A stretch of 64,000 nt of DNA. Origin: Pseudomonas putida (lineage in GTDB: Bacteria > Pseudomonadota > Gammaproteobacteria > Pseudomonadales > Pseudomonadaceae). Position numbers and translations under genes: made by a program. Shown here piece after piece: positions 55,530-64,000 of this stretch (position 1 is the stretch's first letter; every line of letters begins with the position of its first letter). The notes under the pieces were generated by a model that was given only the letters and a program-made list of their open reading frames with translations, did no database searches and was not told the DNA's origin. The stretch lies in contig NZ_JANHKS010000002.1 of NCBI RefSeq assembly GCF_028682175.1, positions 1 to 64,000 of the forward strand, given 5' to 3'.

Positions 55530-56924
55530 TCAGATCGCTGCAGCGTGGCCGGGCACGACCAGCGCCTTGAGGGCATTGTCCAGCGAGGCCTGCTGGGTGC
55601 GCGCGTAGATCTGCAGTTCATCCAGGGTTTCACGCCCCAGCGCCTGCTCGAAAGCGTCACGGTTGGACACCTGCGCGTACTGAGCCTGGGCGTTGTCACC
55701 CAGATTGGACTGGAAGATTCCGGCGGCACTGACCGGCAAAAAGTCCTCGTACACCAGCGGCTCACAGGCCAGACGCCCGCTGGCCAGCAGCGCCTCCACA
55801 TCGGCAGACGCCTCGTCTCCGGCGCCCGCAGGCTCGACGGCACGGTAGCGGAAGAACGCCAGTCGCTCGCGACGCAGGGTGTCGTAATCGTCGGGGAACG
55901 CCTTGAAGACGTCGGCCAGCAATTCGCTGTAGCGCAGCGCGTTGGCTTCTGAAGGGAAGCCCCCCAGCGCCTCCCGCGCCTGACCCAGCAAAGAGTCGTA
56001 CAGCGCCCTGCCCTCGGGCGTCAGCGCCACACCGCGCTGTTCAATCTCGCCAAAGCGCGCCGAGTGACTGCCCTGCTCCACGCCCTGAGCACCGACGAAA
56101 TCGATGGCTTCGTTGAGCGCCTTGAAGCTGGTCTGGCGCAGCAGGATCGGGCACTGGCGTCGTGGCGGACCTTCGATCACAGCCTTGGGCGTGATGCCAC
56201 GGGACGGCATGTCGGCCTGAACCTTGTCGATGTCCAGGGTGCGCGGCGTCAGGTGGTTGATGTGCGGCCCCTTGAACGCCACCACGTCGGCGATCAGGCG
56301 ATGGGCACCATCCAGACGCTGATAATCGGCCAGGCTCACAGTGGCCTGCCCGTGCCAGCGGAAGGTTTCCAGCGCCTGGGTCACGAACTCGCTGGCAGCC
56401 GCCTCGGTCAGGCCACCTTCGCCCTCGGCCTGTTGGATCAACTCGATGACCCGCGGGGTGAAGATCTGCCGCGCCGCCAGGGTGCGCTCGGCGAAGGCGC
56501 GAAGCTGCGTGTCTTCGATCAGCTCCAGGCGCAGCAGCGAGGTGAATACGCGAAACGGGCTGGCGCGCAACGCCGCCTCCTCCACCGCGCGAAAGGCGGT
56601 GGAGTGCACGGGCACGCCCGCTGGCGTCAGGTCGTAATAGCCCACCGGCAACATGCCCATGACCGCGAACAGCCGGCCCAGGGTCGCCAGTTCTTCTGCG
56701 GTGCCGACGCGGATCGCGCCGTGTCGCTCAAGGTCCAGGCGCTCGATTTCTCCGGTATGGGTCAAGGTCTGGGCCAGCGAAGGCTGCGCCTGGAGCGTGC
56801 GGGCGTTGGTGTCGGCGACCAGTTGCATCAGGTCCCCGTACAGAGGCACCTCCTGCTGGTACATGGCGCTCATCGCCCGGGAAAAATCGGCGCGAATGCG
56901 ATCAGGGGAAACGAAATTGCTCAT
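55530..56924 (-). CDS. hglS: 2-oxoadipate dioxygenase/decarboxylase HglS (DUF1338)
   Basis: A 464-aa DUF1338/YdcJ-family protein, the length expected for HglS. Metal-binding segments include VPVHSTAFRAVE, GPHINHLTPRTLDID and RFGEIEQRG. The substrate-site loop PPRRQCPILLRQTSFKALNE is also present. HglS is an Fe(II) enzyme that converts 2-oxoadipate to D-2-hydroxyglutarate with loss of CO2 in D-lysine catabolism. It lies 14 nt downstream of a 2-aminoadipate aminotransferase gene on the same strand, giving two consecutive steps in one operon. It is convergent with the bpX6-like gene. Confidence 0.92.
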   Translation of the reverse strand: MSNFVSPDRIRADFSRAMSAMYQQEVPLYGDLMQLVADTNARTLQAQPSLAQTLTHTGEIERLDLERHGAIRVGTAEELATLGRLFAVMGMLPVGYYDLTPAGVPVHSTAFRAVEEAALRASPFRVFTSLLRLELIEDTQLRAFAERTLAARQIFTPRVIELIQQAEGEGGLTEAAASEFVTQALETFRWHGQATVSLADYQRLDGAHRLIADVVAFKGPHINHLTPRTLDIDKVQADMPSRGITPKAVIEGPPRRQCPILLRQTSFKALNEAIDFVGAQGVEQGSHSARFGEIEQRGVALTPEGRALYDSLLGQAREALGGFPSEANALRYSELLADVFKAFPDDYDTLRRERLAFFRYRAVEPAGAGDEASADVEALLASGRLACEPLVYEDFLPVSAAGIFQSNLGDNAQAQYAQVSNRDAFEQALGRETLDELQIYARTQQASLDNALKALVVPGHAAAI

Positions 56925-56938
56925 TGGACGGTCTCCGC

Positions 56939-58183
56939 TCAGGCCAGTTGAGCCAGGCATTGTTCCAGGATATTCAGGCCTTCTTCGAGAATGGCCGGTT
57001 CGGTGGTCAACGGCGGCAGCAGGCGGATGATATGCCGCGCCTTGCCGCTGGGCATCAGCAACAGCCCGGCTTCACGGGCGCTGGCCAGAATCGCCGAAAG
57101 GTGTTGCGGCGCCGGGCTGCCGTCAGGGTTGACCAGCTCCAGCCCGCGCATCGCGCCGACACCGCTCAGGCGCCCGACACAGGTGAAGCGTTCTTTCCAG
57201 CGAGCATGATAGCGGGCGATCGCCTGCCCTTGCTCCTCGCCCCAGCGCGAGAGGTTTTCATCGGTCATCTGCGCAAGCGTTGCCAGCCCTGCAGCGCAGG
57301 CCAGCGGGTTGCCGGAATAGGTGCCGCCCAGCCCGCCCTTGGGCAAGGTGTCGAGCAGCTCCCGGCGACCGACCACCGCACCCAGCGGCACCCCGCCGGC
57401 CATGCTCTTGCCGAGCAACAACAGGTCGGGCTCGATCCCCAGGCGGGTGAAACCGAAGCGCTCGCCGGTGCGACCAAACCCGGACTGCACCTCGTCGATG
57501 ACCAGCACGATGCCGTGGCGATCACAGAACCCGCGCAGGGATTTGGCAAAATCGGCGTCCAGGGCAAGGAAACCACCTTCACCCTGCACCGACTCGACGA
57601 AGATCGCACCGATTTCCTCGACATCGATCTCCACGCTGATCAGCCGCTCCAGCGCCTTGAGCCCTTGCTCGGCGGTGACGCCGGTGTCGACGCTCGGATA
57701 TGGCAGGTGAAACACCGGCCCCGGCAGGCTGCCGACCTTCTGTTTGTACGGCGCGACCTTGCCGTTGAGGTTCAGGGTCGCCAGGGTGCGGCCATGAAAG
57801 CCACCGTCAAAGGCCACGACAGCGCCGCGGCCGGTGGCGGCGCGAATGATCTTCAGGGCGTTTTCCGCCGCTTCCGCGCCGCTGTTGGTGAGCATGCCGG
57901 ACACCGGGTAGCTGACCGGAATGAACCCCGCCAGGGCGCGCATGTACGCGCCGTATTGATCGTGGGGCACGGCATTGAACGCGGCGTGGACCATGCGCCC
58001 GGCCTGCTCGCGAATCGCCTCGACCACAGCGGTGTTGCAGTGGCCCAGGTTGAGCACGCCGATACCGGCAATGAAGTCGATGTAGCGCTTGCCGTGGGTA
58101 TCCCAGACCTGCGCGTTGCGGCCATGGGTCAGTTCCACGGGGTGGACGATGTTGATCGATTGGCTGATGCAGTCCTGATTCAT
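56939..58183 (-). CDS. amaC: 2-aminoadipate transaminase (AmaC-like, class III)
   Basis: A 414-aa PLP aminotransferase with LTNSGAEAAENALK (phosphate binding), FHGRTLATLNLNGKVAPYK, IDEVQSGFGRTG and the PLP lysine K259 in LLLGKSMAGGVP. It is close, as I recall it, to P. putida PP_4108, the 2-aminoadipate aminotransferase. The product 2-oxoadipate is the substrate of HglS encoded just downstream. GABA aminotransferase is the alternative annotation, but the pairing with hglS favours aminoadipate. The start at 58183 begins MNQDCISQS. Confidence 0.88.
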   Translation of the reverse strand: MNQDCISQSINIVHPVELTHGRNAQVWDTHGKRYIDFIAGIGVLNLGHCNTAVVEAIREQAGRMVHAAFNAVPHDQYGAYMRALAGFIPVSYPVSGMLTNSGAEAAENALKIIRAATGRGAVVAFDGGFHGRTLATLNLNGKVAPYKQKVGSLPGPVFHLPYPSVDTGVTAEQGLKALERLISVEIDVEEIGAIFVESVQGEGGFLALDADFAKSLRGFCDRHGIVLVIDEVQSGFGRTGERFGFTRLGIEPDLLLLGKSMAGGVPLGAVVGRRELLDTLPKGGLGGTYSGNPLACAAGLATLAQMTDENLSRWGEEQGQAIARYHARWKERFTCVGRLSGVGAMRGLELVNPDGSPAPQHLSAILASAREAGLLLMPSGKARHIIRLLPPLTTEPAILEEGLNILEQCLAQLA

Positions 58184-58417
58184 GGCCTGTCGCAGTTCCT
58201 GGTGAAAGTGCGTCCATTCAAGCGAGGGCTGCCGGGCAAGACAAACGATAAATAGTCGCGGGCTCATTCCATTCATTCATGAAGTGCTGCAACCGTTCAT
58301 CGCAGATTCGGCATTTTTTCAAACCTTTCCGCTGCGCCGGCCAGTCACAAGGATATTGCGATCGGCGAAGACGCCATCGCCCTGCTCCGTTTTTTCCAAC
58401 GATGAGGCGTCATTCCA

Positions 58418-58726
58418 ATGAACAAGAAACTGACCTGCTTGATGGCCATGACTGGCCTGACCTGTGTACTGGCAATGCCGGTAATGGCTGAAACCACGCC
58501 AGGCAGCACCTCCAGCGGCATGAGCAACTCGGCATCGACGTCGAGCGGCAAATCCACCTCGACGGATAAATCATCCAGCCCCGAAGGCACCAACGGCCAG
58601 GCCACCAAGGGCACTGCCCTGCCAGGTTCCGGTGGCGAAGCCGGTAGCGGCGGCAATTCGGGCTTCGGCAGCAAGACCTCAGGCGGCGAAGGCTCGCAAG
58701 ACAGCAGCCGCACCAAAGGGCAATAG
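58418..58726 (+). CDS. Small exported Gly/Ser/Thr-rich protein
   Basis: A 102-aa protein with a clear Sec signal peptide (KKLTCLMAMTGLTCVLAM, cleavage near VMAE). A low-complexity tail of Ser, Gly, Thr and Lys (SNSASTSSGKSTSTDKSSS, then GSGGEAGSGGNSGFGS) ends in TKGQ. Composition suggests a disordered periplasmic or secreted peptide; no domain is recognised. It stands alone between amaC (divergent) and the ABC exporter gene. Confidence 0.65.
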   Translation: MNKKLTCLMAMTGLTCVLAMPVMAETTPGSTSSGMSNSASTSSGKSTSTDKSSSPEGTNGQATKGTALPGSGGEAGSGGNSGFGSKTSGGEGSQDSSRTKGQ

Positions 58727-58888
58727 TGCCGCATCCACGCTGGCTGATCTGGTCAGCGTACAGGGCGCAAACTGCCTGCCGTATCACAGGCCTGCCACTG
58801 GCCGACAGCACGCGCCCTTGCCATTGATCCCCTCAAGCCACCCGATAGATGGCAGAATCCCCATGACTTGATGGTTATGGAGACCCGT

Positions 58889-60742
58889 ATGATTCGTGTG
58901 TTTGAGCGTTGGCTCGACCCTTTTCCGCCTGACGAGGTGCCACCGCCCCCCGTCGGCCTGGCCCGTTTCCTCTGGGCCTGCACCCGTGGCGCCCGGGGTT
59001 ATATCCTCGCACTGGCACTGCTCAGCGCCGGGGTGTCGATCTACGAAGCCTGGCTGTTTTCCTTCCTCGGACAAGTCGTCGACCTGCTTTCGGCGTGGCA
59101 GAACGGCGGCGATTCAGGCGGCCAGGAAAGCCGCGTGTTGTGGGGCATCGGCCTGGTCCTGCTGACCAGCGTCTTGCTGGTTGCACTGCGTACCATGGTT
59201 CAGCACCAAGTGCTGGCGATCAACCTGCCGCTGCGCCTGCGCTGGGATTTCCACCGGCTGATGCTGCGCCAGAGCCTGTCGTTCTTTTCCGACGAATTCT
59301 CCGGCCGGGTGACCACCAAGGTCATGCAGACTGCCCTCGCGGTGCGCGAAGTGCTGTTCACCGTGATCGAAATCGCACCCGGTATCGGCGTGTATTTCAT
59401 CGCAATCATCGCGCTGGCGGGCGGCTTTGCCCTGAAACTGATGCTGCCGTTTTTGGCCTGGATCGCCCTGTTTGGCGTGGCCATGTGGTACTTCGTGCCG
59501 CGTCTGGGGCAGGTTGGACAGGAGCAGGCCAATGCACGCTCTTCGATGACCGGGCGCGTGTCGGATGCCTACACCAACATCACCACGGTAAAACTGTTCT
59601 CCCACTCCAAGCGCGAGGCGCATTTCGCCCGTGCCGCGATGGAAGATTTCAAACAGACCGGCTTTCGCCAGATGCGTCTGGTCAGCCAGTTCGAAATCGT
59701 CAATCAGGCACTGGTGGTCGCGCTGATCATGGGCGCTGGTGGCTACGCGCTGTGGCTGTGGCATCAGGGCGAAGTCGGTACCGGTGCGGTCGCGGCGATC
59801 ACCGCCATGGCGCTGCGCATCAACGGCATGTCGCACTGGATCATGTGGCAGATGACCTCGCTGTTCGAGAACATCGGCACCGTCCAGGACGGCATGGCGA
59901 CCCTGACCCGCGGCCCCAAAGTGCAGGATGCCGCTGACGCCACCGAACTCAAGACCACCGGCGGCGCGGTGACCTTCGACAAGGTCAGCTTCAACTACAA
60001 CGGCGAACGCCAGGTGCTCAACGACCTGAGCCTGAGCATCCAGCCGGGGGAGAAAATCGGTCTGGTGGGCCGCTCCGGCGCGGGCAAGTCCACACTCATC
60101 AACCTGCTGCTGCGTTTCTACGACGTCAACAGCGGGCAGATCCGCATCGACGGCCAGGACATCGCCCACGTGACCCAGGACAGCCTGCGCGGCGCCATCG
60201 GCATGGTCACCCAGGACACTTCGCTGCTGCACCGCTCGATCCGCGACAACATCGCCTACGGCCGGCCCGACGCCACCGATGCGCAGATCCGCAGCGCCGC
60301 CGCCAATGCCCAGGCCGATGGCTTCATCGCGCAACTGACCGACAAGCAAGGCAACAGCGGCTATGACACCCTGGTCGGCGAGCGCGGCATCAAGCTCTCC
60401 GGTGGCCAGCGTCAACGTGTCGCCATCGCCCGGGTGATGCTCAAGAACGCGCCGATCCTGCTGCTGGACGAAGCCACCAGCGCGCTGGATTCGGAAGTGG
60501 AAGTGGCGATTCAGGAAAGCCTGGATGAGATGATGCAGGGCAAGACGGTGATCGCCATCGCCCACCGCTTGTCGACCATTGCGGCGATGGATCGGCTGAT
60601 CGTCATGGATGACGGGCGGATCATCGAACAGGGCACCCACGCCCAGTTGCTGGAGAAGAACGGCGTGTATGCGCGGCTCTGGCAGCACCAGAGCGGCGGG
60701 TTTCTGGGTGAGGATCAAGGGGTGGCCGAAGCGGTGGAATAG
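58889..60742 (+). CDS. ABC transporter, fused permease and ATPase (multidrug/lipid exporter type)
   Basis: A 617-aa half-transporter. Six transmembrane helices lie in the first ~330 residues. The ATPase domain has Walker A GRSGAGKS starting at residue 394, the signature LSGGQRQRVAIAR near 503, Walker B ILLLDEATSALDSE and the H-loop IAHRLST. It functions as a homodimer or heterodimer; no partner is adjacent. ATG 58889 has GGAGAC seven nt upstream, better than the ATGs at 58871 and 58877. The export substrate is unknown. Confidence 0.88.
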   Translation: MIRVFERWLDPFPPDEVPPPPVGLARFLWACTRGARGYILALALLSAGVSIYEAWLFSFLGQVVDLLSAWQNGGDSGGQESRVLWGIGLVLLTSVLLVALRTMVQHQVLAINLPLRLRWDFHRLMLRQSLSFFSDEFSGRVTTKVMQTALAVREVLFTVIEIAPGIGVYFIAIIALAGGFALKLMLPFLAWIALFGVAMWYFVPRLGQVGQEQANARSSMTGRVSDAYTNITTVKLFSHSKREAHFARAAMEDFKQTGFRQMRLVSQFEIVNQALVVALIMGAGGYALWLWHQGEVGTGAVAAITAMALRINGMSHWIMWQMTSLFENIGTVQDGMATLTRGPKVQDAADATELKTTGGAVTFDKVSFNYNGERQVLNDLSLSIQPGEKIGLVGRSGAGKSTLINLLLRFYDVNSGQIRIDGQDIAHVTQDSLRGAIGMVTQDTSLLHRSIRDNIAYGRPDATDAQIRSAAANAQADGFIAQLTDKQGNSGYDTLVGERGIKLSGGQRQRVAIARVMLKNAPILLLDEATSALDSEVEVAIQESLDEMMQGKTVIAIAHRLSTIAAMDRLIVMDDGRIIEQGTHAQLLEKNGVYARLWQHQSGGFLGEDQGVAEAVE

Positions 60743-60776
60743 TAGCGCACCGCAGTACGCTGCCAGGATGTGCGCC

Positions 60777-61889
60777 TCAGGCCTGGGCGGTGGCGGCGGC
60801 AGGATAGTCGCTGTAACCCTGGGCGTTGCCGCCGAACAAGGTGGCAGGGTCCAGGGACGTCAGCGGCAGGTCATGTTGGAGACGCTTCGGCAGGTCAGGG
60901 TTACCGACGAAGGCCCTGCCGAATGCCACCAGGTCCGCATAGCCCTTTGCAATCACCCACTCGGCGCGGGCGCGGTCATAGTTGCCGGCAACGATGATCG
61001 GACGGGTGAAGCGTTCCCGCAGCGCCTGGCGGAACGACTCGGTGAACACTGGCGCATCGTCCCAGTCGGCTTCGACCAGGTGCAGGTAGCCGATGCCCTT
61101 TTCCTGCAGATACTGCGCGGCTTCAAGAATGGTCGGCAGAATGTCCGGGCAGTCCATCCCACGGGCGGTCAGGAACGGCGCCAGGCGAATCGCGGTGCGC
61201 TCGGCTCCGATTTCGTTGCTGATCGCATCGATCACTTCCCGCAGAAAGCGCAGGCGATTGCTGCGCGAACCACCGTATTCGTCGGTGCGGGTGTTGGAGG
61301 TGGTGCGCAGGAACTGGTCGATCAGGTAACCGTTGGCGCCGTGCACTTCCACACCGTCGAAACCGGCGTCGATGGCGCGGCGGGCGGCCTGACGGAAGTC
61401 ATCGACGATCTGCGCGATCTCGTTGCGGCTCAGTTCCCGGGGCGTCGGGCAATCGACCATGGCGCCGAGCCCTGTGACCGGGTCGACTTTCCAGATTTGC
61501 CCTTCAAACGGCACCGCCGACGGCGCCACCGGCAGCTCGCCCTGATGGAAATCGGGGTGGGACATACGCCCCACATGCCACAGTTGCAGGAAAATCCGCC
61601 CGCCTTCGGCGTGTACCGCCTGGGTCACGCCACGCCAGCCTTCGACCTGGGCATCGCTGTAGATGCCGGGGGTGAATGAGTAGCCCTTGCCTTGAGGCGA
61701 GATCTGGCTCGCTTCGGTGACGATCAATGCCGCCGAAGCGCGCTGGGCGTAGTACTGAGCATTCAGCGCGTTGGGCACATCGCCGGGCTGGCTGCTGCGA
61801 GCGCGGGTCATGGGCGCCATCACGACGCGGTGAGCGGCGTTCAGGCCGGCGAACTGGATGGGGGTGAATAACGAAGAAGGCGTTGTCAT
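60777..61889 (-). CDS. Old Yellow Enzyme family ene-reductase (NemA/XenB-like)
   Basis: A 370-aa FMN-dependent TIM-barrel oxidoreductase. The family motifs are VVMAPMTRARS, IFLQLWHVGRMSHP, the substrate-binding EVHGANGYLIDQFLR and VAFGRAFVGNPDLP. It reduces activated alkenes, N-ethylmaleimide or nitro esters with NAD(P)H. The start at 61889 (MTTPSSLF) fits the family. It is divergent from a LysR gene across about 110 bp. Confidence 0.92.
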   Translation of the reverse strand: MTTPSSLFTPIQFAGLNAAHRVVMAPMTRARSSQPGDVPNALNAQYYAQRASAALIVTEASQISPQGKGYSFTPGIYSDAQVEGWRGVTQAVHAEGGRIFLQLWHVGRMSHPDFHQGELPVAPSAVPFEGQIWKVDPVTGLGAMVDCPTPRELSRNEIAQIVDDFRQAARRAIDAGFDGVEVHGANGYLIDQFLRTTSNTRTDEYGGSRSNRLRFLREVIDAISNEIGAERTAIRLAPFLTARGMDCPDILPTILEAAQYLQEKGIGYLHLVEADWDDAPVFTESFRQALRERFTRPIIVAGNYDRARAEWVIAKGYADLVAFGRAFVGNPDLPKRLQHDLPLTSLDPATLFGGNAQGYSDYPAAATAQA

Positions 61890-61997
61890 GGTGGGTTTCC
61901 TGAGCGAGTGAGAGGTGATGGGCTCAGTCTGCAATCAGGTACAGGTTTTGATAATTTGGCTAGTCTTTGATGGATTTTCAAAAATAGCGGAATAATC

Positions 61998-62909
61998 ATG
62001 GACAACCTGGAAGCCATACGCCTGTTCGTCGAGGCTGCGCAACTGGGCGGACTCTCCGCCGCCGGCCGCAAGCTGGGGCTGTCGCCGGCCGCGGCCAGTG
62101 CCCGACTGCTCAAGCTGGAGGCTTCGCTGTCTACCCGCCTGTTCGAACGCACCACGCGCCAATTGAGGCTGACCGATGAGGGGCGGCTGTACCTGCAACA
62201 TTGCCGTCAGGCCTTGCAGGCGCTGGACGATGCGCGGGCTGCATTGTCGGCGGAGAAGAAGGAAATTCGCGGGAAGATCCGTCTCTCGGCCACATCGGAC
62301 TTCGGGCGTCACGTGCTCAATCCATGGCTTGATGAGTTCACGGCGCGCTATCCCGGGGTGGTGCCCGCCCTGCTGCTGTCAGATTCGCTGTCACACCTGA
62401 TCGCCGACGATGTCGATCTGCTGATCCGTTTCGGTGTGCCGCCGGACAGCTCGCTGATTGCCCGGCAACTGGCCGACAACCACCGCGTGCTGTGCGCCGC
62501 ACCGGGTTATCTGCAACGCAGGGGCACGCCTTTGCATCCACGGCAACTGGCTGATTTCGAGCACATCGTGTCGGGGCAATCGGGATGGGCCAGCGAGTGG
62601 CGGCTGCAAAGTGAAGATGAAATGATCGTTTTCAAGGTGCCGCTGGAAGCCGCCCGCGAGACTAATGACGGCGCGCTGGCGCGGCAGTGGGCAATCGACG
62701 GCCACGGCATCGCGCTTAAATCGATCTGGGACATCCGCGCCGATCTGGCAGCAGGCCGCCTGGTTCGGGTCATGCCGGAGTGGCAAACCGCCGAAGCGCC
62801 GGTGTATGCGCTGTATCCCCGCAGTCGCTACCTGGCGCCACGGGTGCGGGCGCTGCTGGATTTCTTGCGTGAGCGGTTTGAGCAGGCAGGTGGGGCGAAC
62901 AGTATTTAA
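61998..62909 (+). CDS. LysR family transcriptional regulator
   Basis: A 303-aa LysR protein of the CrgA-like group with MDNLEAIRLFVEAAQLGGLS, AASARLLKLEASLSTRLFER and an effector domain containing LADNHRVLCAAPGYLQRRGT. It is divergent from the ene-reductase gene and probably controls it in response to an electrophile (inference). The intergenic region is AT-rich near 61945-61995 (TTTGATAATTTGGC). Confidence 0.88.
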   Translation: MDNLEAIRLFVEAAQLGGLSAAGRKLGLSPAAASARLLKLEASLSTRLFERTTRQLRLTDEGRLYLQHCRQALQALDDARAALSAEKKEIRGKIRLSATSDFGRHVLNPWLDEFTARYPGVVPALLLSDSLSHLIADDVDLLIRFGVPPDSSLIARQLADNHRVLCAAPGYLQRRGTPLHPRQLADFEHIVSGQSGWASEWRLQSEDEMIVFKVPLEAARETNDGALARQWAIDGHGIALKSIWDIRADLAAGRLVRVMPEWQTAEAPVYALYPRSRYLAPRVRALLDFLRERFEQAGGANSI

Positions 62910-63043
62910 ACTGATCGGTCTGATTGGGTTAACAGCGGGATTTTTCCAGTTAATTTGATAATCCATCAATCGCCAGGTCAATTATCAAATGCCTGGCGGT
63001 TTTGCAGAATGGCGCGACTTCATTCAACAACCTAGGCACGCAC

Positions 63044-63415
63044 ATGCATCTGGATCACGCCAACATCGTCACCCCGGAGCTCGACAAGACTGTCGGTTTT
63101 TTCACGCAGATACTGGGCTTGACCCTCGGCCCACGGCCAGGGTTCGGCGTGCCGGGCGCCTGGCTCTATCATCAGGACCGCCCCCTGATACACCTCACCC
63201 AGGCCACCGGCGGCCTGCCCGCTGCGCGCGTGACCCCGCGCATCGACCACATCGCCCTGCGCATCGATGACCTGAACCAGTGGGACGCTATCATCAACCG
63301 CCTGCGCAGCCACGGAATCGCCTTCCAGATCAGCGAAAGCGACGAGCTCAGTGATCGCCAGCTCTGGGTCAGCCTCGCCCCCGGGCTGACCATCGAGCTG
63401 ATCGTCGCCCAGTGA
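63044..63415 (+). CDS. VOC family (glyoxalase-fold) protein
   Basis: A 123-aa single-module VOC protein with LDHANIVTPELDKTVGFF at the N-terminus, PRPGFGVPGAWLY, IDHIALRIDDL and a C-terminal GLTIELIV. Metal ligands would be His4, His in DRPLIHL or IDHIAL, and the last Glu. The ATG at 63044 gives the normal N-terminus. The substrate is unknown. It is followed by REP elements. Confidence 0.83.
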   Translation: MHLDHANIVTPELDKTVGFFTQILGLTLGPRPGFGVPGAWLYHQDRPLIHLTQATGGLPAARVTPRIDHIALRIDDLNQWDAIINRLRSHGIAFQISESDELSDRQLWVSLAPGLTIELIVAQ

Positions 63416-63439
63416 AACCCCGCGCGCCAGTGACCAACG

Positions 63440-63659
63440 CTGTAGGAGCGCGCTTGCCCGCGACGGCGGTGGTAAATGCCACACATCTCTATCGCCTGAT
63501 ACGGCCCTATCGCGAGCGAGCTCACTCCTACAGGTCCTGTGCATGACCTGAAGACGCCGCTAACCTGTAGGAGTGAGCTTGCTCGCGATGAGGCCGGGAC
63601 AGACGCCACATCTCTTGCGCCAATGACACCGCCGTCGCGGGCAAGCGCGCTCCTACGGG
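63440..63659. repeat. REP family A cluster (four elements)
   Basis: Two inverted pairs: the first from 63440 (TGTAGGAGCGCGCTTGCCCG) to 63534, the second from 63564 to 63657. Each pair mixes a CGCGCTTGCCCG arm with a GTGAGCTTGCTCG arm, so arm identity is lower than in the other pairs. The cluster fills the gap between two convergent genes. Confidence 0.85.
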
Positions 63660-63669
63660 ATGCATCGAG

Positions 63670-64000
63670 TCAGGTCGCGTATTGCGCCACGCCGTTGCCG
63701 AATGACCAGTTCTCCTTGCGCACTTCCACCAGGCTGATGAAAACATCTTCCAGCCTCACCCCCGCAACTTCCTTCAGACGATGGGCAATGGCGTGGTACA
63801 GGGCTTTCTTCTGATCCACTGTGCGCCCTTCGTTGAGGGTGATCTGGATGAACACCTGGCCATCCGAACGCTGGATCCCCAGGTACTGCGGGTCATACAC
63901 CAGGCGGTCGCGCTCGTGTTCGGTCAGCACCTGAAAGTTGTCATGGTCCGGAACGTTGATGGTCTCCTTCATGCAGTTGTAGACGACCTGCCCGATCTTC
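63670..64000 (-). CDS. Tautomerase family protein, 5' end beyond the window
   Basis: The visible part encodes about 110 residues of a tautomerase-family protein (TEHERDRLVYDPQYLGIQRS, VFIQITLNEGRTVDQKKALY). An ATG at 63972 exists, but the same frame stays open to the edge and the upstream residues (KIGQVVYNCMKETINVP) read as the family's helix before the TEH segment. The real start is therefore most likely just outside the window. The N-terminal catalytic proline cannot be seen. It is convergent with the VOC gene. Confidence 0.8.
   Translation of the reverse strand, partial: KIGQVVYNCMKETINVPDHDNFQVLTEHERDRLVYDPQYLGIQRSDGQVFIQITLNEGRTVDQKKALYHAIAHRLKEVAGVRLEDVFISLVEVRKENWSFGNGVAQYAT

Overview
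The window looks like a chromosomal segment of a Pseudomonas species, probably of the P. fluorescens group (inference). It is GC-rich with strong G/C third-position bias. It carries cti, cobalamin-dependent metH, a one-subunit CysI-type sulfite reductase followed by a DUF934 gene, and an agu2ABCA'-type operon. Two Pseudomonas-style REP palindrome families are scattered between genes. From memory, the first ~16 kb follows the gene order of the PAO1 block PA1827-PA1846. I saw no rRNA, tRNA, prophage, IS element or CRISPR.

Layout. 0-17 kb is core housekeeping: cti and metH (divergent), a DUF2970 gene, a periplasmic binding protein, a 38-aa membrane protein, cysI-DUF934, sohB, a histidine phosphatase, an SCP2 protein, an APH-type kinase, an SDR and a Gfo/Idh/MocA oxidoreductase. 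17-27 kb holds a TSUP permease, nudC, a probable dienoyl-CoA isomerase, a KaiC-like ATPase translationally coupled to a hybrid histidine kinase, a second histidine kinase and two GNAT acetyltransferases. 27-33 kb is a catabolic cluster of a family III CoA-transferase, an HMG-CoA-lyase-type aldolase, a VOC protein, a 2-hydroxyacid dehydrogenase and an atypical DctA symporter, with a divergent LysR regulator. 33-37 kb contains a TRIC-like channel, a DUF2798 protein, LysR genes, azlCD and a LysR gene interrupted by an in-frame TGA. 37-42.5 kb pairs an APH-type kinase with a class III PLP enzyme of the phospho-lyase type, an orphan polyamine-type binding protein, an SDR and a GntR regulator. 42.5-49 kb has trmK, a 108-bp-period REP array and the agu2ABCA'-like agmatine operon with a divergent LysR.

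49-55.5 kb is the most unusual region: a four-gene, tightly coupled operon with a MoxR AAA+ ATPase, a small bpX5-like protein, a degenerate-vWA/beta-propeller protein and a large membrane-anchored bpX6-like propeller protein. It resembles MoxR-based ternary systems proposed to act in biological conflict. The remainder carries hglS-amaC (2-aminoadipate to D-2-hydroxyglutarate in lysine catabolism), a Gly/Ser-rich exported peptide, an ABC exporter, an Old Yellow Enzyme with divergent LysR, a VOC protein and a tautomerase gene cut by the window edge.

REP elements fall into two families. Family A has a core like GAGCGGGCTTGCCCGCGA; family B has a core like CGTAGCAGCACGGCTTGCCG. They fill most intergenic gaps above 150 bp between genes that are not divergent, and include a 132-bp tandem duplication and the five-unit 108-bp array. 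Database names, the PAO1 synteny and the agu2 and bpX identifications come from memory of these families, not from searches.
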